Origin: Tenericutes bacterium HGW-Tenericutes-5
GTDB taxonomy: Bacteria > Bacillota_I > Bacilli_A > Izemoplasmatales > Hujiaoplasmataceae
Direction: 5' to 3'
Length of the DNA: 11,630 nucleotides
Assembly (NCBI GenBank): GCA_002839125.1
Contig: PGXI01000035.1
Coordinates: forward strand, 1-11,630
Shown piece by piece: positions 1 to 8,300 of this stretch (position 1 is the first letter of the stretch; each line of letters starts with the position of its first letter). Under the pieces are notes generated by a model. The model searched no databases. It was not told the origin of the DNA and saw only the letters and a list, made by a program, of their open reading frames with translations. The translations under genes and the position numbers were made by a program.

Positions 1-955
1 TATCAGCATCTTTTGAAGTAGCAATTAGTTGAGCAGACTTAAAACTGGTCATAGTTTTACCTGAACCTGTTGTATGCCATACATAACCACCAAGATTGTT
101 TCTTGCAGTCCAATCAGTTTTTGAGACTTTATCAGATATTGCATATGCAGCATAATATTGGTAGCTTCTCATGACTTTTAGGAGACCATCCGTATTGTCT
201 GCGACAGTATAAAAACCGATTAATTGGTGTGCCATTGGAATGGACAATAATTTAGCAGTAAATTCTTTCCAATCGTTTATAGGTTCGTTATTAAAATCAG
301 CCCAATGAAAGTAAAAGTTTGGATTAAATTTGTTATCTTCACCAGGATTAGAGAAATAAAGCGATTCTTCCGGTGTCATAGCAACAAAAATCTGAATAAG
401 TGAAAATATTCCTCTAAAGGCTCCTTCTCTTGAATACTTTTCGATTTGATTAGCAGCTTGGGATACAGGAATACCCGATTTCTTAAGTTCAATATGAATA
501 ACAGGCATACCATTAATCAAAAGCATTAAATCTCCTCTACGATCATTAAGAATACCAGGAGTTTTGAAATTCGGTTGACTCACAATTTGATATTTACTAG
601 ATCCAGCAGCAATCTCCATTCGATCATAAATTTTCAAACTAATTTCTTTACCAAAGTGTAATTTATCCTTAGGATTGTCTCTTTTTATAGATACAGTTTT
701 CCCGTTTATAAAACCGTTTAATTTTATTGGTGTTCTCAGAGAATTAATTTGTTCAAGAATCTGTAGCATTTCTGAAGCAGTAAGCGGTTGATTATTTAGG
801 CGATCAATTTCTCTATTGTTAATAAAGAGAATATTAGCCCAGTTCTTAAGCAAATCTTCTTCGGTTGGATTTTTAATTATATCCTTTTCCCATCCATATT
901 GGGATAAAACAGATATGAGTTCTTTCTCAAATATTGATTCATTATCAAATGCCAT
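1..955 (-). CDS. hsdR: Type I restriction endonuclease subunit R, N-terminal part (runs off the left edge)
   Basis: Motor and nuclease subunit of the Type I restriction complex; it translocates DNA using ATP and cuts it when the HsdS target is unmethylated. The first 318 codons are visible and open, beginning MAFDNESIFEKEL. The family is usually about 1000 residues, so two thirds lie outside. The PD-(D/E)XK nuclease is plain: Asp142 in RRGD, Glu156-Leu-Lys158 in IELKK, then Gln170-IEK-Tyr174, the QxxxY motif of HsdR. This spacing matches what I recall for EcoR124I. FVAMTPEESLYFSNPGED near 190-206 is a typical HsdR stretch. The helicase begins with Walker A TTGSGKT at 295-301. The ATG at 955 has AAAGGATGA upstream and follows hsdS by 16 bp, so it is the last visible gene of the operon. 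No frameshift is seen. Identification is firm; activity of the unseen motor motifs cannot be judged. Confidence 0.96.
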   Translation of the reverse strand, partial: MAFDNESIFEKELISVLSQYGWEKDIIKNPTEEDLLKNWANILFINNREIDRLNNQPLTASEMLQILEQINSLRTPIKLNGFINGKTVSIKRDNPKDKLHFGKEISLKIYDRMEIAAGSSKYQIVSQPNFKTPGILNDRRGDLMLLINGMPVIHIELKKSGIPVSQAANQIEKYSREGAFRGIFSLIQIFVAMTPEESLYFSNPGEDNKFNPNFYFHWADFNNEPINDWKEFTAKLLSIPMAHQLIGFYTVADNTDGLLKVMRSYQYYAAYAISDKVSKTDWTARNNLGGYVWHTTGSGKTMTSFKSAQLIATSKDAD

Positions 956-971
956 ATTCGTTTCATCCTTT

Positions 972-2198
972 CTAAACAAACATTTTTTGAAATAGTGCTT
1001 TTTTAAGTTTTTTAAGTTTTTCATACTGACACTGATGAAGTGTGATAAGAGAATCAATGCTGTTGAATAGCGTTCCTAACCTTGATTGTTCATCAATATC
1101 TGCGGGGATAGTCATTGTTAACTTTTTAACTTTCTCTGCGTTAAGATTAGCCTGTGTTCCAGTCGAAATAAGACTATCCCATGCTCTGCTCATATCCATT
1201 TTCTTTAGGAAATGAAATATATAATCTCTTGTACTCAAATCATCAATAACCAAGTTGTAGAAAGCTTGAGATGTCGCCACATTTTCTTTTAATATGGCCA
1301 CTTTTCCAACTGAAGCATACATAGCTAATGATATGGCTTCTTTTGGTACTAACCAAGCTGCAGAGTTGTTTAATCCCAGTTCAGTAATGCTCTTTTCGGT
1401 ATTATAAATATAACCATTAGAGTTAGTGATATCTGTAATACTTAGAAACGGTATGCTTCCATTATAGTAGTTAGGATTCGTCGAAGTTGGTGTACCACCA
1501 GAACCACCTTTAGATATTAATTGTCCCAGTTCACACTGTTCCCAAGTGTCAGCAAATCCTCTAAAGCGTAATTTTGGTGTCACTTCACCTGCTTTTGGAA
1601 ACATTTTGTCTAGAAGTGCCTTCTTTGTATTGATTAACTTGTCATACCTACGCTGATGAAGGGTGATAAGCGAGTCTATGTTATCTAGTAAAGAACCTAT
1701 TTTTCGTTGTTCAATTAATTGTGGAGCTGGTAAATGTCCCTTGCAAAGTTTATCATAATAGAAATATAGTCTAACTCCGCCCTCTTGATATTGCTCAATT
1801 AGTTTTTGGAAATGATCGGCCTTAAACCAATGCCATAGGAATCTATCATCAATATTGTCTGTTGTTTGGAAAACTTCATATAGTGAGCTAACAATCACGT
1901 TTTTACTTTGATTATAATATCCTATAGAACCTACATTAATCCTTGCCGGATTATATGCAAAAGATCTTGGAGAAACAATATAGTACATGCTCTTATCTGC
2001 ATCTCTCATCGTTCCGCCATTCTCAAATTGAATATTTTGAGGGATAAAGCCGGCTTCATTAGTAATTGAGTAGCTTTCTAAAGGCAAGTTATCCGTGTTT
2101 TTTACTCCAGATGGAAAAGTAATGCTATCAAACTTATACTGTTCCCAAGTGTCAGTAAACCCTTTGAATCTTAAGGCAGGTTTTAGTGTTTGTTCCAT
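972..2198 (-). CDS. hsdS: Type I restriction-modification specificity subunit S
   Basis: DNA-recognition subunit shared by the methyltransferase and the restriction complex; it sets the bipartite target. The product is 408 residues from the chosen start, normal for the family, and is a clear two-fold repeat. Half one opens with LRFKGFTDTWEQ and closes with IDSLITLHQRRYDKL plus a KKALLDKMF helix. Half two opens with LRFRGFADTWEQ and closes with IDSLITLHQCQYEKL and KKALFQKMF. Between them lie two unlike target recognition domains of the Methylase_S type; the second has the familiar GGTPTS...G.IPFLSITDI pattern. The start at 2198 (MEQTLKPALRF) is preferred over the in-frame ATG at 2210 because GGTGAT sits 4 nt before it, while the upstream ATG has no ribosome site and would overlap hsdM. 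One base separates it from the hsdM stop. The stop is TAG. The recognition sequence cannot be read from sequence alone. Confidence 0.96.
   Translation of the reverse strand: MEQTLKPALRFKGFTDTWEQYKFDSITFPSGVKNTDNLPLESYSITNEAGFIPQNIQFENGGTMRDADKSMYYIVSPRSFAYNPARINVGSIGYYNQSKNVIVSSLYEVFQTTDNIDDRFLWHWFKADHFQKLIEQYQEGGVRLYFYYDKLCKGHLPAPQLIEQRKIGSLLDNIDSLITLHQRRYDKLINTKKALLDKMFPKAGEVTPKLRFRGFADTWEQCELGQLISKGGSGGTPTSTNPNYYNGSIPFLSITDITNSNGYIYNTEKSITELGLNNSAAWLVPKEAISLAMYASVGKVAILKENVATSQAFYNLVIDDLSTRDYIFHFLKKMDMSRAWDSLISTGTQANLNAEKVKKLTMTIPADIDEQSRLGTLFNSIDSLITLHQCQYEKLKKLKKALFQKMFV
1031..1055 (-). repeat. hsdS conserved-region repeat, distal copy
   Basis: This stretch encodes the SLITLHQ helix segment at the end of the second half of HsdS. 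It matches 1652-1676 at 21 of 25 bases in the same orientation. It is the DNA-level trace of the internal HsdS duplication and a possible site for homologous exchange of recognition domains. Confidence 0.75.
1536..1552 (-). repeat. 17-bp exact hsdS repeat, second-half copy
   Basis: The forward strand reads ctgttcccaagtgtcag here and again at 2139-2155. It encodes the DTWEQ motif that opens the second half of HsdS. The exact identity over 17 bases, with diverged flanks, marks the boundary of the recognition domain. Confidence 0.8.
1652..1676 (-). repeat. hsdS conserved-region repeat, central copy
   Basis: Partner of 1031-1055, encoding SLITLHQ in the central conserved region of HsdS between the two recognition domains. 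Both copies have the same orientation, so recombination between them would delete or swap the second recognition domain rather than invert it. Confidence 0.75.
2139..2155 (-). repeat. 17-bp exact hsdS repeat, first-half copy
   Basis: Exact partner of 1536-1552, in the same orientation, encoding DTWEQ just before the first recognition domain. With the SLITLHQ repeat pair it brackets each recognition domain by near-identical DNA. Confidence 0.8.
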
Positions 2199-2199
2199 A

Positions 2200-4767
2200 T
2201 TAATCACCATTTAATAGTGATTTCAATTCACTAAGGCCTTTCATATCAAAATCATCACCTTCGAGTTCATCAATAAGAGCTACTAATGTTGTTTGATTTT
2301 CTACTATCTCATCAGTAATTTCAGATAGAGTGGTATTGTATTTGTCACTTAATGATTTTACTTTATTAGAAATGTCGTTGATGATTACTTGAGGTAGCTT
2401 TACTATAGTAGCAATTAATGGTGATACCCATTTGATTTTTAGTAACTCAATTGCTTGATCATCAGAAAGAGACTCAATAACTTCTTTTGTTTTATTATGA
2501 AGCTCAGAATTCTCTTCTTTGATTTCTTTCTTAAGTTGTTTTTCTTCACAAACAAGTTCGTTATATTTTAATAATCTAGCTAATAAGGTTTCTTCATCGT
2601 TTGAATCCTCATCTGATTCTTTGATGTATTCTTTTACTTTTGATGAATCAATTTTATCCCCATTATCATTGAAGATAAGGTCTTTCTCTTCTTCTGTGAA
2701 AGTATCAAGGATTTCTTGATACTCTGATACAAGTTCGTTTAAACGATTTTCTTTTGTAACAATGCTATTAAGTTCTTCCTTAAGAAGATATTGTTGTGCA
2801 ATTTCAAAGGGAATGACTCTTCCAACCCACCCATCTTGTACTTCTTCTTCCTTATTATCCTTCTTCTTGATAATCATATTTGGGTCAACTTTTTTTACTG
2901 CTTCAAAACTTTCTGTTTGTATGATTTCTAAATCGATTGATGTTTTTATCCATTCATCTTCCAAAACTTGATAAGCTTCATATTTATCTAATAAACCAAA
3001 TGGTTCTAAACGAGAGAATATCTCTTTGCTAATTTCTTGCTGCTCTTTTGGTATATTTAAGTCCATAATATTCTCAATTAATCTGTTGCTCATATAATGA
3101 TTAAAATCTTTGAAACTATTTTTAAAGCTATTCAAATAATCAATAATTTCTGAATTATGACTTATAACCGCTTTTACATCATCATGCTTTGGATTAACAT
3201 AAGAATCATTGATATCTTCGAATAGATCTTTCTTTAGATTTGGAAAAACTTTCCAATATTTTTCAAGACTTTTTAACTCTGTTTTTGGAATGCCACCAAA
3301 CATTAAGGAATAAATATCCCATGATTCACTGTCTTCGGATGAATCAACATATCTAGGAATGTTTAAATTGTAGTCATTATTACGGACATCTTCAATGCTT
3401 ACTAACTTAGAAAACTTATCAATTGACTCTCTATTAATTACTGTATCTACTATTCTTTTGATATCTGATGCTCTTAATTGATTTTTATTTCCTACCTTCT
3501 TAAATCCTTTTGATGCATCGATTATTAAAACATCCGTATTTTTTTTACTAGACTTTTTAAGTACCATGATAATAGTTGGGATCCCAGTTCCAAAGAATAT
3601 ATTAGCCGGTAATCCAATTATTGTATCTATACGATTCTTTTCAATAAGATTTTTTCTTATTTCGCCTTCTTCTCCACCTCTAAATAAAACCCCGTGAGGT
3701 AAAACAATTGTCATTATACCATCAGGTTTGACATGAAACAGGTCGTGAAGAAGAAATGCATAATCTGCTTTTGATTTAGGAGCTAAGCCAAAGTCAGCAT
3801 ATCTTGGATCTGATTCTTTATGGTCTCTATCCCACTTTTGTGAATAAGGAGGATTAGATACTACTGCATCTACATATAAAGGATCATAAGTGCCAAGCGG
3901 ATCTGATTCGTCAAAATACGGCCAATCACTTTCTAAAGTGTCTGCATTTCTAGTGACAATATTGTCAGGCAAAATCCCACGCATAACCAAGTTCATTCTA
4001 GTTAAATTATATGTGTTTTCCTTAAGTTCTTGAGCATAATACTTAATATTGTTCTTATTCGACATATGTTTTGATATAGATTGACCAATATTAATAAGAA
4101 GTGATCCTGATCCACTAGTTGGGTCATATATTTTGATTTCTTCTTTATCCTTTAAATGCTCAGCAACAATTTCTGACATTAAAAGCGAAACTTCATGAGG
4201 TGTATAGAATTCTCCTGCCTTCTTGCCGGCATTTACTGCGAAATTACTGATTAGATACTCATAAATAAAACCTAAAATATCGTAATCTTGTTTACCATTC
4301 ATTGGTATAATCTTTAAAAGTTGTATTAAATCTCTAATCGCTTTAGTCTGTTCAGCAGCAGATCCACCCAACTTATTAAGCCCTGTTTCTAATGTTTTAA
4401 ATATCTTATCGAAAACTTTTTTATGGGTTTTACTAATTAGTCTCCCAAAAGCGCTAAGTGCATCTCTAACATCACTAACATCAAAGTCTATTCCTTTTTC
4501 AATCCATGTTGAAAAAAGGTCCTTATAAGCAATGAAGTAACCAACATTATTTTGGATAAACTTAACTGATTCTGTATCTTCTTCACTCAGTTCCTTAATA
4601 TCTTCATCACTATAGCCTTTTTCTTTAAGAAATTTAAGTTCTTTATCAGATAGAAATTTATAAAACATGAAACCAAGAATGTAATCTTTATATTCGCTTG
4701 CTTCAATTTTTGATCGCATTTTGTTCGCTGATTCCCAGATTCTTGAAGCTAATTGTTGTTTATTCAT
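2200..4767 (-). CDS. hsdM: Type I restriction-modification DNA methyltransferase subunit M, long form
   Basis: N6-adenine methyltransferase subunit; with HsdS it protects host DNA using S-adenosylmethionine, and it is also part of the restriction complex. The 855 residues start with the helical HsdM N-terminal domain (about 5-140, from QQLASRIWESANKMR). The catalytic domain follows: GEFYTP at 185-190, AdoMet-binding motif DPTSGSG at 215-221, catalytic NPPY at 305-308, and a PANIFFGTGIPT segment near 387-397. The catalytic core ends near 475. The remaining 380 residues are charged and mostly helical, with coiled-coil-like stretches near 660-765 and 795-835. Typical HsdM proteins have 480-540 residues, so this is a long-form subunit; similar lengths occur in some Bacillota from memory. 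The ATG at 4767 has AGGAGA 8 nt upstream, inside the last codons of the regulator gene, which suggests translational coupling. No broken motif is seen. Confidence 0.97.
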   Translation of the reverse strand: MNKQQLASRIWESANKMRSKIEASEYKDYILGFMFYKFLSDKELKFLKEKGYSDEDIKELSEEDTESVKFIQNNVGYFIAYKDLFSTWIEKGIDFDVSDVRDALSAFGRLISKTHKKVFDKIFKTLETGLNKLGGSAAEQTKAIRDLIQLLKIIPMNGKQDYDILGFIYEYLISNFAVNAGKKAGEFYTPHEVSLLMSEIVAEHLKDKEEIKIYDPTSGSGSLLINIGQSISKHMSNKNNIKYYAQELKENTYNLTRMNLVMRGILPDNIVTRNADTLESDWPYFDESDPLGTYDPLYVDAVVSNPPYSQKWDRDHKESDPRYADFGLAPKSKADYAFLLHDLFHVKPDGIMTIVLPHGVLFRGGEEGEIRKNLIEKNRIDTIIGLPANIFFGTGIPTIIMVLKKSSKKNTDVLIIDASKGFKKVGNKNQLRASDIKRIVDTVINRESIDKFSKLVSIEDVRNNDYNLNIPRYVDSSEDSESWDIYSLMFGGIPKTELKSLEKYWKVFPNLKKDLFEDINDSYVNPKHDDVKAVISHNSEIIDYLNSFKNSFKDFNHYMSNRLIENIMDLNIPKEQQEISKEIFSRLEPFGLLDKYEAYQVLEDEWIKTSIDLEIIQTESFEAVKKVDPNMIIKKKDNKEEEVQDGWVGRVIPFEIAQQYLLKEELNSIVTKENRLNELVSEYQEILDTFTEEEKDLIFNDNGDKIDSSKVKEYIKESDEDSNDEETLLARLLKYNELVCEEKQLKKEIKEENSELHNKTKEVIESLSDDQAIELLKIKWVSPLIATIVKLPQVIINDISNKVKSLSDKYNTTLSEITDEIVENQTTLVALIDELEGDDFDMKGLSELKSLLNGD
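2203..2208 (-). promoter_or_regulatory. Ribosome binding site deciding the hsdS start
   Basis: The minus strand reads GGTGAT, then TAAT, then ATG at 2198. GGTGAT matches the 3' part of the extended Shine-Dalgarno consensus AGGAGGTGAT and also encodes the last two residues of HsdM. The ATG at 2210 has only A+T-rich sequence without a purine core before it. The site therefore favours the 408-residue HsdS and a coupled hsdM-hsdS translation. This is seen in the sequence; its use is inferred. Confidence 0.6.
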
Positions 4768-4771
4768 GTGG

Positions 4772-4957
4772 TTATTCTCCTATTCCATTCTCTTTAAATA
4801 ATCTTGCTAGTTTTCTCTTTTCTTTCATTGTTGGTTCGTATTTACCATTCTCCCAACGATTTACTGTAACTACAGAAACGCCTAAAAAATCCGCTAACTC
4901 TTGTTGAGTAATTAGCAAAACCTTTCGAAGCTTCTTGATTTTCTCTGAATATGTCAT
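4772..4957 (-). CDS. Small XRE-family helix-turn-helix regulator at the head of the Type I operon
   Basis: A 61-residue, single-domain DNA-binding protein of the Cro/C1 (XRE) type. The helix-turn-helix is clear: TQQELADFLGVSVVTVNRWE at residues 17-36, with QQELADFLG as the first helix and SVVTVNRWENG as the recognition helix. A basic segment (KEKRKLARLF) follows; there is no effector or protease domain. The ATG at 4957 has AGAGGT 6 nt upstream. It is first in the operon, and its stop lies 4 bp before hsdM, with the hsdM ribosome site inside its last codons. The protein probably controls its own operon through the TGTTA repeats at 4972-4998, as controller proteins do for many restriction systems. 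Whether it represses or activates cannot be told. Small XRE genes ahead of Type I operons are less familiar to me than the C proteins of Type II systems. Confidence 0.9.
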   Translation of the reverse strand: MTYSEKIKKLRKVLLITQQELADFLGVSVVTVNRWENGKYEPTMKEKRKLARLFKENGIGE

Positions 4958-4971
4958 TTATCTACCTCTTT

Positions 4972-4998
4972 TAACATCTTATTAACACTATTGTAACA
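4972..4998 (-). promoter_or_regulatory. Candidate operator: three TGTTA direct repeats at 11-bp spacing
   Basis: On the minus strand TGTTA occurs at 4998-4994, 4987-4983 and 4976-4972, each exactly 11 bp from the next, close to one DNA turn. The first copy overlaps the predicted -10 box and the last ends just before the ribosome site of the XRE gene. That placement would let a bound protein block transcription start or early elongation. The repeats are seen directly; binding by the adjacent XRE protein is inference. In A+T-rich DNA a five-base repeat can arise by chance. Confidence 0.4.
4990..4998 (-). promoter_or_regulatory. Predicted extended -10 promoter of the xre-hsdM-hsdS-hsdR operon
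   Basis: The minus strand reads TGT followed by TACAAT, a TGn-extended -10 box one base from the TATAAT consensus. No good -35 box is seen 16-18 bp upstream, which an extended -10 can tolerate. Transcription would start near 4983, giving a leader of roughly 26 nt before the ATG at 4957. All the operon genes have short gaps and no other promoter is evident, so this probably drives all four. Confidence 0.55.
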
Positions 4999-5032
4999 CA
5001 TTAAGTAAGAAAAATTGTTTTTATTCTATATT

Positions 5033-5046
5033 AAAAGAATTCTTTT
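5033..5046. promoter_or_regulatory. 14-bp perfect palindrome upstream of the operon promoter
   Basis: The sequence aaaagaattctttt is its own reverse complement. Its centre lies about 47 bp upstream of the centre of the predicted -10 box, just above the expected -35 region, where an activator or a second regulator dimer could bind. It has no loop, so it is a poor terminator. Role unproven. Confidence 0.3.
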
Positions 5047-5315
5047 GTTTAGTTTACACTAGATTTTCAACTCGATACTTCTAATAAAACCTATATTAAT
5101 CGAGCTCATAATTTAGGTTCATAGCTTAAGAAATAATAAAATACATGAATTAAAAACACGAATGTTATTTAGTAATGGTGTAAAACCTAGTCGCGACAAA
5201 ACAATTACACAGAATTTATGTATTATAAAGTTTATACTCTTCATGTTTGTGTGGCTTTTGGAATCTGGAAATATTAACCTATCTTTAAGTGCAAATTTAT
5301 CAATACTAGATTCAA

Positions 5316-5353
5316 GTAAATTTCATATTAGTGATATTAGTGGATTAATTTAC
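5316..5353. repeat. Tandem 9-bp repeat inside a 7-bp inverted repeat, downstream of the PHP-ATPase gene
   Basis: The nine bases atattagtg occur twice in tandem at 5325-5342. They are flanked by gtaaatt at 5316-5322 and its reverse complement aatttac at 5347-5353. The stem is A+T-rich with a 24-nt loop and no T-run, so it is not a standard terminator. It could be a weak 3' stem or a chance structure. Confidence 0.4.
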
Positions 5354-5375
5354 AGTATAATAAAAAGATCAAAAA

Positions 5376-8300
5376 TTAGTTGTATGTTGTTTTCCTTTTA
5401 TCAAAAGCGGGTTTTGTTCCTTCAAGCACATCTAAAATATGTTTCTTAATAATTGGGTTTTCAATACTTCCACTTTCATATATTAATTCACCAGAATCTT
5501 TGTTGATTGAACAAAAAATCACCTGCTCAGAATCACAAGCTACTGCAATATTAGGATTATGGGTTACAACAATTACTTGACGATTTTTCTTCGCCTCAAT
5601 GATTGCTGGTACAAGTCGAGAGTAAACTGATTGATTATCTAAGTTATCTTCTGGTTGATCAATAACAAGCGGTATATTATCTTTGCTTAGAGCTAAGTAG
5701 AAGATTAAAAGAACAATACCTCTTTCGCCAGGAGACAATTCAGATAAATCTCTATCACCAGAAACAATAGAGAATACTGGATTTAAATATTCAAGTTTTG
5801 TTATATAATTGTAAAATTCGATTGGATTAGACAATCTTTTCTTAATTTCATTTGGATTGTCACATATTTTACTAAGTAGTTCTGTTACAAATGTGATAAT
5901 CGAATCTTTATCATTAAAATCTGTAGAACCGATCAAGTCATCAACGACTTTATTAGCTTCAGATTTTCCCTTGAAATCACTTCCGGCACGAGTATCTATA
6001 TATTCAAGTATTTTATCTCTTAATCTTGATTCATCAACCTTAAACAAAGCTTTAAACTCGATTTTTTCTATCTCAGTTTTCATAATATAATCGATTTTCT
6101 CTTGAATCGGTGAATAAATATTTGCATATTTATCGATTATTTTATTGTATTCATCATAAATGTGTGAGATGAATTCTAACCTTCTATTTTTTAGCGAATC
6201 CAAATCGCTTTTAATCCCCTTATCAAGGTAGTCTAATTCCATCTTGTATTTTTTTATAGATTCTCCATCGATTGTATTAGGAATGTTACCTTCAATCATT
6301 TGAGCTACTTGCTCCCAGTTTTTTAAGTTACTTTGATATTCTAAATAACGTTGCTCATCAACGCTTACATCCTTGAGTAACCTTTTAATAAACAAATCCA
6401 AATAGTCCTTCTTATCATACAGAGAATATGATTCATCTAGGAGCTTATCAAGTTCAACTTCATTATTTAACCCCTCTGGTAATTTATTTAAGCCCAAAGT
6501 GAAGTTAGTGTCATTTAATAACTTGCTGATAGCAAGTTTGTTTTTCACTAAACTTTCATACTTTTCATCAAGATCTAAACTAAAGAAATTAAATTTAACA
6601 TAATCTTTCTTATCAAGTTCTAATAAAACGCTTAGTTCAAGGTACATTGCGTTAATATTATTAATATCATCATCAAGTTTTTTCGTTTCAGCTTTGAAAT
6701 CTTCAATTCGTATAATCTGATTGTTGATTTTTGATGCTTGATCTATAGTTCTTGATATTTCAACATCAATTTCGTTTATTCTTTTAGAAATTTTATCAAT
6801 AATTAATGAGTTTTCATGCTTAAACTCATCTGATGGCTTAATTACCTCTACAGGTTTATTTTCTAAATGTGATTTTAATTTTAACTGTTGATTTCTATAC
6901 CCATTTTCGAGATCTTGCCTGTATATTTTTGTACTTTTATCTTCTAATCTTCTTATTTCATTATTTGTTTTTTCTAGTTGAGACCTGTAATCTATAAGTG
7001 CATTTATACTAGACTTTGTTTTAAGACTTATTAAGTCAGCCAAAGTTGTAGCAGTACCTTTTTCTTGGGGACCAACATACGAAAATATCGCACTGTCTAT
7101 TTCATTTTGAAATGATTCTCCTAAATCATTACATGTATCTTCGATATACTTCTGTGGTAAATACTTAACCATTTCACTTTTGGTGTAATCAGTCACATTT
7201 GATAAAGATGATTTTTTAACTTTATCAGTATTCCATAAAGTGAGTTCTGCATTAAAGTAATCTCCATATTTTGTTCTTTTGCTGAGAAATCTATCCGTAC
7301 TAAGAAAAGAGTAATCACTAGAATTATATGAATTACCCAAATATCCAATAATATCAGAGAGCGCACTTTTCCCTGACCCTTTATTTCCTATTATAGTCAC
7401 TAAAAACGGATTTAGAGTTAACTCAATATCAAACCACACTTTAGATTTTCTACTTTTATCCTTCAAATCAACTTTCACTTTTTCAAATGTGTAGTTTATC
7501 CTTTTTCTTGCTATTTCTAATTCTTTACACGATTCACCAATATGAATACGATTTATCGGATTTTTTATGGCTAGTAGTAAGCCATCGAATGTTGTATCAG
7601 CCTTTATCCATGTATACCGATCATGTTTAGTTTTAAAAAAAGCGCTAAAATTATGAGCATCTGAACCCCAAATACATGGCATATTTTTCTTTAAAATTTT
7701 ATATGATCTGCCATCAACTCCCCAATTAATTGTTTTTTCATTAGAGCTGAATATAGCATGACTTGCACTATATAAGTTACTGCGTATGCCTGCGAGTTGA
7801 TCATTCCAATTTTGATTAGATTGGTCTTCTTCAGCAAGAATAACAATGTGCTTATCTTTAAATTCTATTGAATCTAAAAACTTAATGACATCTTTTATAT
7901 CTACATAGGCATTATTCATTCCCACAAAAAGCGGACTTCCATTTCCACCAATCCCTTTTGATAATAAATTAGCACCATAACTCTCGAAGTTTTCCTTTGT
8001 AATAGTATAAGTATCATGCTTACCATCACTTACATGAGTCATATATTCTAATCTATGAAGAAAATTATCTTCTATTTTTTGAATTTCAACTTCATGTGAG
8101 AATATTACATGCAATTGATACTTCGAATTTTTAAGTCCTAGAGGTGTTTTTTTCGAAATTCCTAATTCTAATCTAAACTCAATGTTGGGTAGAAGTGTTA
8201 TCTTTTTAATATATTCAAGAAACTTTGAATCTTTACTTATTTCAGTAGCAAATATTCTTGATAACCTGATTTTATCATCTAATATTTGTTTTACAGATTT

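Larger units (their letters stand above)
4958..5375. other. 418-bp gap between the PHP-ATPase gene and the restriction operon
   Basis: Apart from the operon promoter, the TGTTA repeats and the palindrome, I find no gene here. A forward reading frame from 5162 runs into the 3' end of the PHP-ATPase gene and has no ribosome site or family resemblance. A six-base inverted repeat (ctcgat at 5071-5076, atcgag at 5099-5104) has a long loop. No GC-rich hairpin with a T-run follows the PHP-ATPase stop, so read-through into the restriction operon is possible. Confidence 0.6.

Noticed and set aside
1..955. hsdR as a broken pseudogene
   Set aside because: All 318 visible codons are open, and nuclease and Walker A motifs are intact; it is cut only by the window edge.
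2519..2971. Two forward frames of 66 and 69 codons within hsdM
   Set aside because: They are antisense to the Lys/Glu-rich tail of HsdM and give Ser/Phe-rich products typical of shadow frames.
4698..4907. Forward frame across the XRE gene and hsdM start
   Set aside because: Antisense to two well-supported genes, with no ribosome site or recognisable product.
5071..5104. Inverted repeat ctcgat/atcgag as a terminator or operator
   Set aside because: Only six bases per arm with a 22-base loop; expected by chance in a region of this size.
5195..5225. Bases around aattacacagaatttatg recall the ends of some IS256-type elements
   Set aside because: No transposase fragment, matching second end or target duplication is visible, so the likeness is too short to support a mobile element.
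5162..5449. Forward-strand frame of 95 codons
   Set aside because: It overlaps the 3' end of the PHP-ATPase gene, lacks a ribosome site, and its product resembles no family I know.
5857..6090. Forward frame of 77 codons within the PHP-ATPase gene
   Set aside because: Antisense shadow of the helical middle region; no independent support.
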